Assembly (NCBI GenBank): GCA_046155895.1
Contig: JBJXFB010000167.1
Location: forward strand, 1-64,000
Origin: DASYPQ01 sp046155895
GTDB taxonomy: Bacteria; Planctomycetota; UBA1135; GCA-002686595
Direction of reading: 5' to 3'
DNA: 64,000 bases
The notes beneath the pieces were generated by a model. The model was not told the DNA's origin and searched no databases. It saw only the letters and a program-made list of their open reading frames with translations. A program made the position numbers and the translations under genes. Of this stretch, positions 62,828 to 64,000 are shown in pieces; positions within the stretch are counted from its first letter, which is position 1, and every line of letters begins with the position of its first letter.

Positions 62828-62915
62828 GGAGGCGTGGCAGAGCGGCCGAATGCGTCGGTTTTGAAAACCGAAGTGTCGCAAGGCACCGGGGGTTCGAATC
62901 CTCCCGCCTCCGCCA
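62828..62915 (+). tRNA. tRNA-Ser (anticodon UGA)
   Basis: GGAGGCG (62828-62834) pairs perfectly with CGCCTCC (62905-62911), with G discriminator and an encoded CCA (62913-62915). Anticodon arm TCGGT-TTTGAAA-ACCGA places TGA at 62862-62864. A long variable arm (GTGTC-GCAA-GGCAC) marks it as type II. The T arm reads GGGGGTTCGAATCCTCCC. It decodes UCA and probably other UCN codons. Confidence 0.97.
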
Positions 62916-62935
62916 GGTCCGTCGAGTTCACCACG

Positions 62936-63760
62936 ATGCCCGAGAAAAAGACTTCCGGCTACCTCCACGGCTTCACGGGGGCCGAGCAGGAACGCCTCTA
63001 CCGGCAGGCGCGGTTCCTGGAGGACCGGGTGCACGACCGGCTCCCGTTCCGGAGGTCGAAGCAGCTCATCGAAATCGGCTGCGGCGTCGGGGCGCAGACC
63101 GAGATCCTCCTGCGGCACTTCCCCGAGATCCATGTGACCGGCGTCGATCGATCGGAGATGAATCTCGAGGCGGCTCGCCGCCGGGTCGGTTCGCAGTCCT
63201 GGGCCGAAGGCCGGCACGAATTCGTGCTCTCCGACGCAGGCAAGCTGACCTTCGGGGCCGATCGATTCGATTCCGCCTTCCTGTGTTGGATCCTCGAGCA
63301 CGTCGCCGATCCCGCGCTCGTGCTCTCCGAAGCGCGACGCGTGCTGCGTCCCGGATCCCCGATCGTCGTGAACGAGGTGCAGAACGCCTCGTTCTTCCTC
63401 GACCCCTACAGCCCGAAGACCCTCGCCTACTGGATGGCCTTCAACGACTACCAGCTCGAGATCGGCGGCGATCCCTTCGTGGGCGCGAAGCTCGGCAACC
63501 TGCTGCAGGCCGTCGGCTACCGCGACATCGTCACCGAGGTGAGGACGATCCATCTCGACAACCGCGCGCCGGGCGAACGCGCCGAGTTCCTCGCCTACTG
63601 GTCCGAGCTCCTCCTGTCCGGCGCGCCGGGGCTCGTGGAGGCCGGGAAGGTCTCGTCCGAGACCGTCGAAGGCATGAAGATCGAGCTCGCCGAGGTCGCG
63701 CACGATCCCGACGCGGTTTTCTTCTACTCCTTCGTCCACGCCCGAGCGCTCGTGTGGTGA
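62936..63760 (+). CDS. Class I SAM-dependent methyltransferase
   Basis: The protein is 274 aa. ATG 62936 starts 20 bp after tRNA-Ser(UGA); longer frames would run through the tRNA. LIEIGCGVGAQTEILLRHFPEIHVTGVDRSEMNLEAARRR is motif I plus the acidic end of strand 2, and FDSAFLCWILEHVADPALVLSEARRVLRPG is the usual methyltransf_11 pattern. The substrate is unknown; small-molecule or quinone-type acceptors are common in this family. Confidence 0.88.
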   Translation: MPEKKTSGYLHGFTGAEQERLYRQARFLEDRVHDRLPFRRSKQLIEIGCGVGAQTEILLRHFPEIHVTGVDRSEMNLEAARRRVGSQSWAEGRHEFVLSDAGKLTFGADRFDSAFLCWILEHVADPALVLSEARRVLRPGSPIVVNEVQNASFFLDPYSPKTLAYWMAFNDYQLEIGGDPFVGAKLGNLLQAVGYRDIVTEVRTIHLDNRAPGERAEFLAYWSELLLSGAPGLVEAGKVSSETVEGMKIELAEVAHDPDAVFFYSFVHARALVW

Positions 63761-63843
63761 GGACCTCGTGCGCGTTCGCGCACCCGCCGCGCGCCCAGCT
63801 TGCCGGGCCATCGGACCACGGGTATCCTCCCCGCCCCCCGCGC

Positions 63844-63935
<92 letters not shown>

Positions 63936-64000
63936 GCTCCCCGCATCGCGCCCGGACCTCGACCCGCGCGGGTGAGAGTGGCATCCTGCGCTCGGGATGG

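Overview
The window is very GC-rich, densely packed bacterial chromosome with no phage, insertion sequence, CRISPR array or plasmid function that I can see. The gene style suggests a member of the Planctomycetota. The evidence is: ECF sigma factors beside a WD40-fused serine/threonine kinase and beside a TPR-fused anti-sigma factor; CRTAC1/FG-GAP/VCBS proteins paired with TPR proteins; a YdjY-type protein; a DCNGNG...IPDECE calcium-binding motif; and four secreted proteins that end in the same Cys-containing C-terminal domain. This assignment is inference from content; no rRNA or marker phylogeny was available.

Layout. 1-9.1 kb: a HEAT/VWA protein, a protein with a gutted CHAT domain, an MFS exporter, then a divergent ECF sigma factor and WD40 Ser/Thr kinase. 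9.2-15.2 kb: three secreted proteins (two paralogues and a seven-repeat beta-propeller) with the shared C-terminal domain, closed by a perfect 12-bp terminator-like hairpin. 15.4-18.8 kb: NapH-like Fe-S membrane protein with TPR tail, TPR-thioredoxin protein and LOG-family enzyme. 18.8-24.4 kb: double-parvulin foldase, STT3-like membrane protein, DUF47 regulator with Pit phosphate transporter. 24.4-29.6 kb, minus strand: ECF sigma factor, anti-sigma factor, secreted protein, PdxA, sulfatase-like hydrolase. 29.8-31.5 kb: QueG and a small zinc-ribbon protein. 31.5-36.6 kb, minus: VCBS/cupredoxin-like secreted protein, CRTAC1 protein, TPR protein. 36.7-39.8 kb: ThiE, converging on QueA and a GT-C mannosyltransferase-like protein.

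39.9-44.3 kb: a three-hairpin intergenic region, then an operon (minus strand) of a sigma-like factor, a helical protein and an enhancer-binding-protein-like AAA+ regulator without the GAFTGA loop. 44.6-49.3 kb: FabI, an SGNH hydrolase, an RlmL-type methyltransferase and a ZIP to SO_0444 metal-transporter fusion. 49.5-54.3 kb: a Gld-type ABC operon (ATPase, permease, GldG-like, DUF4340). 54.3-61.8 kb: an almost gapless minus-strand run of asparaginase, NAD(P)HX dehydratase, ThyX, YdjY protein, membrane protein, inositol-phosphate synthase, small membrane protein, DNA methyltransferase and 3-methyladenine glycosylase. 61.9-64.0 kb: zinc-ribbon membrane protein, DUF151 nuclease-like protein and two tRNA-Ser genes (UGA, GCU) flanking a methyltransferase.

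Translational coupling is common. Stop/start overlaps of the form NTGA occur at 18208, 28653, 32678, 38433, 57309, 60777 and 62233, which helped to fix many starts. The most unusual items are the shared C-terminal domain, the ZIP-SO_0444 fusion, the CHAT domain without its catalytic core, the GAFTGA-less regulator with its sigma-like partner, the ThyX with an insertion in its signature motif, and the structured intergenic region at 39.92-40.02 kb.
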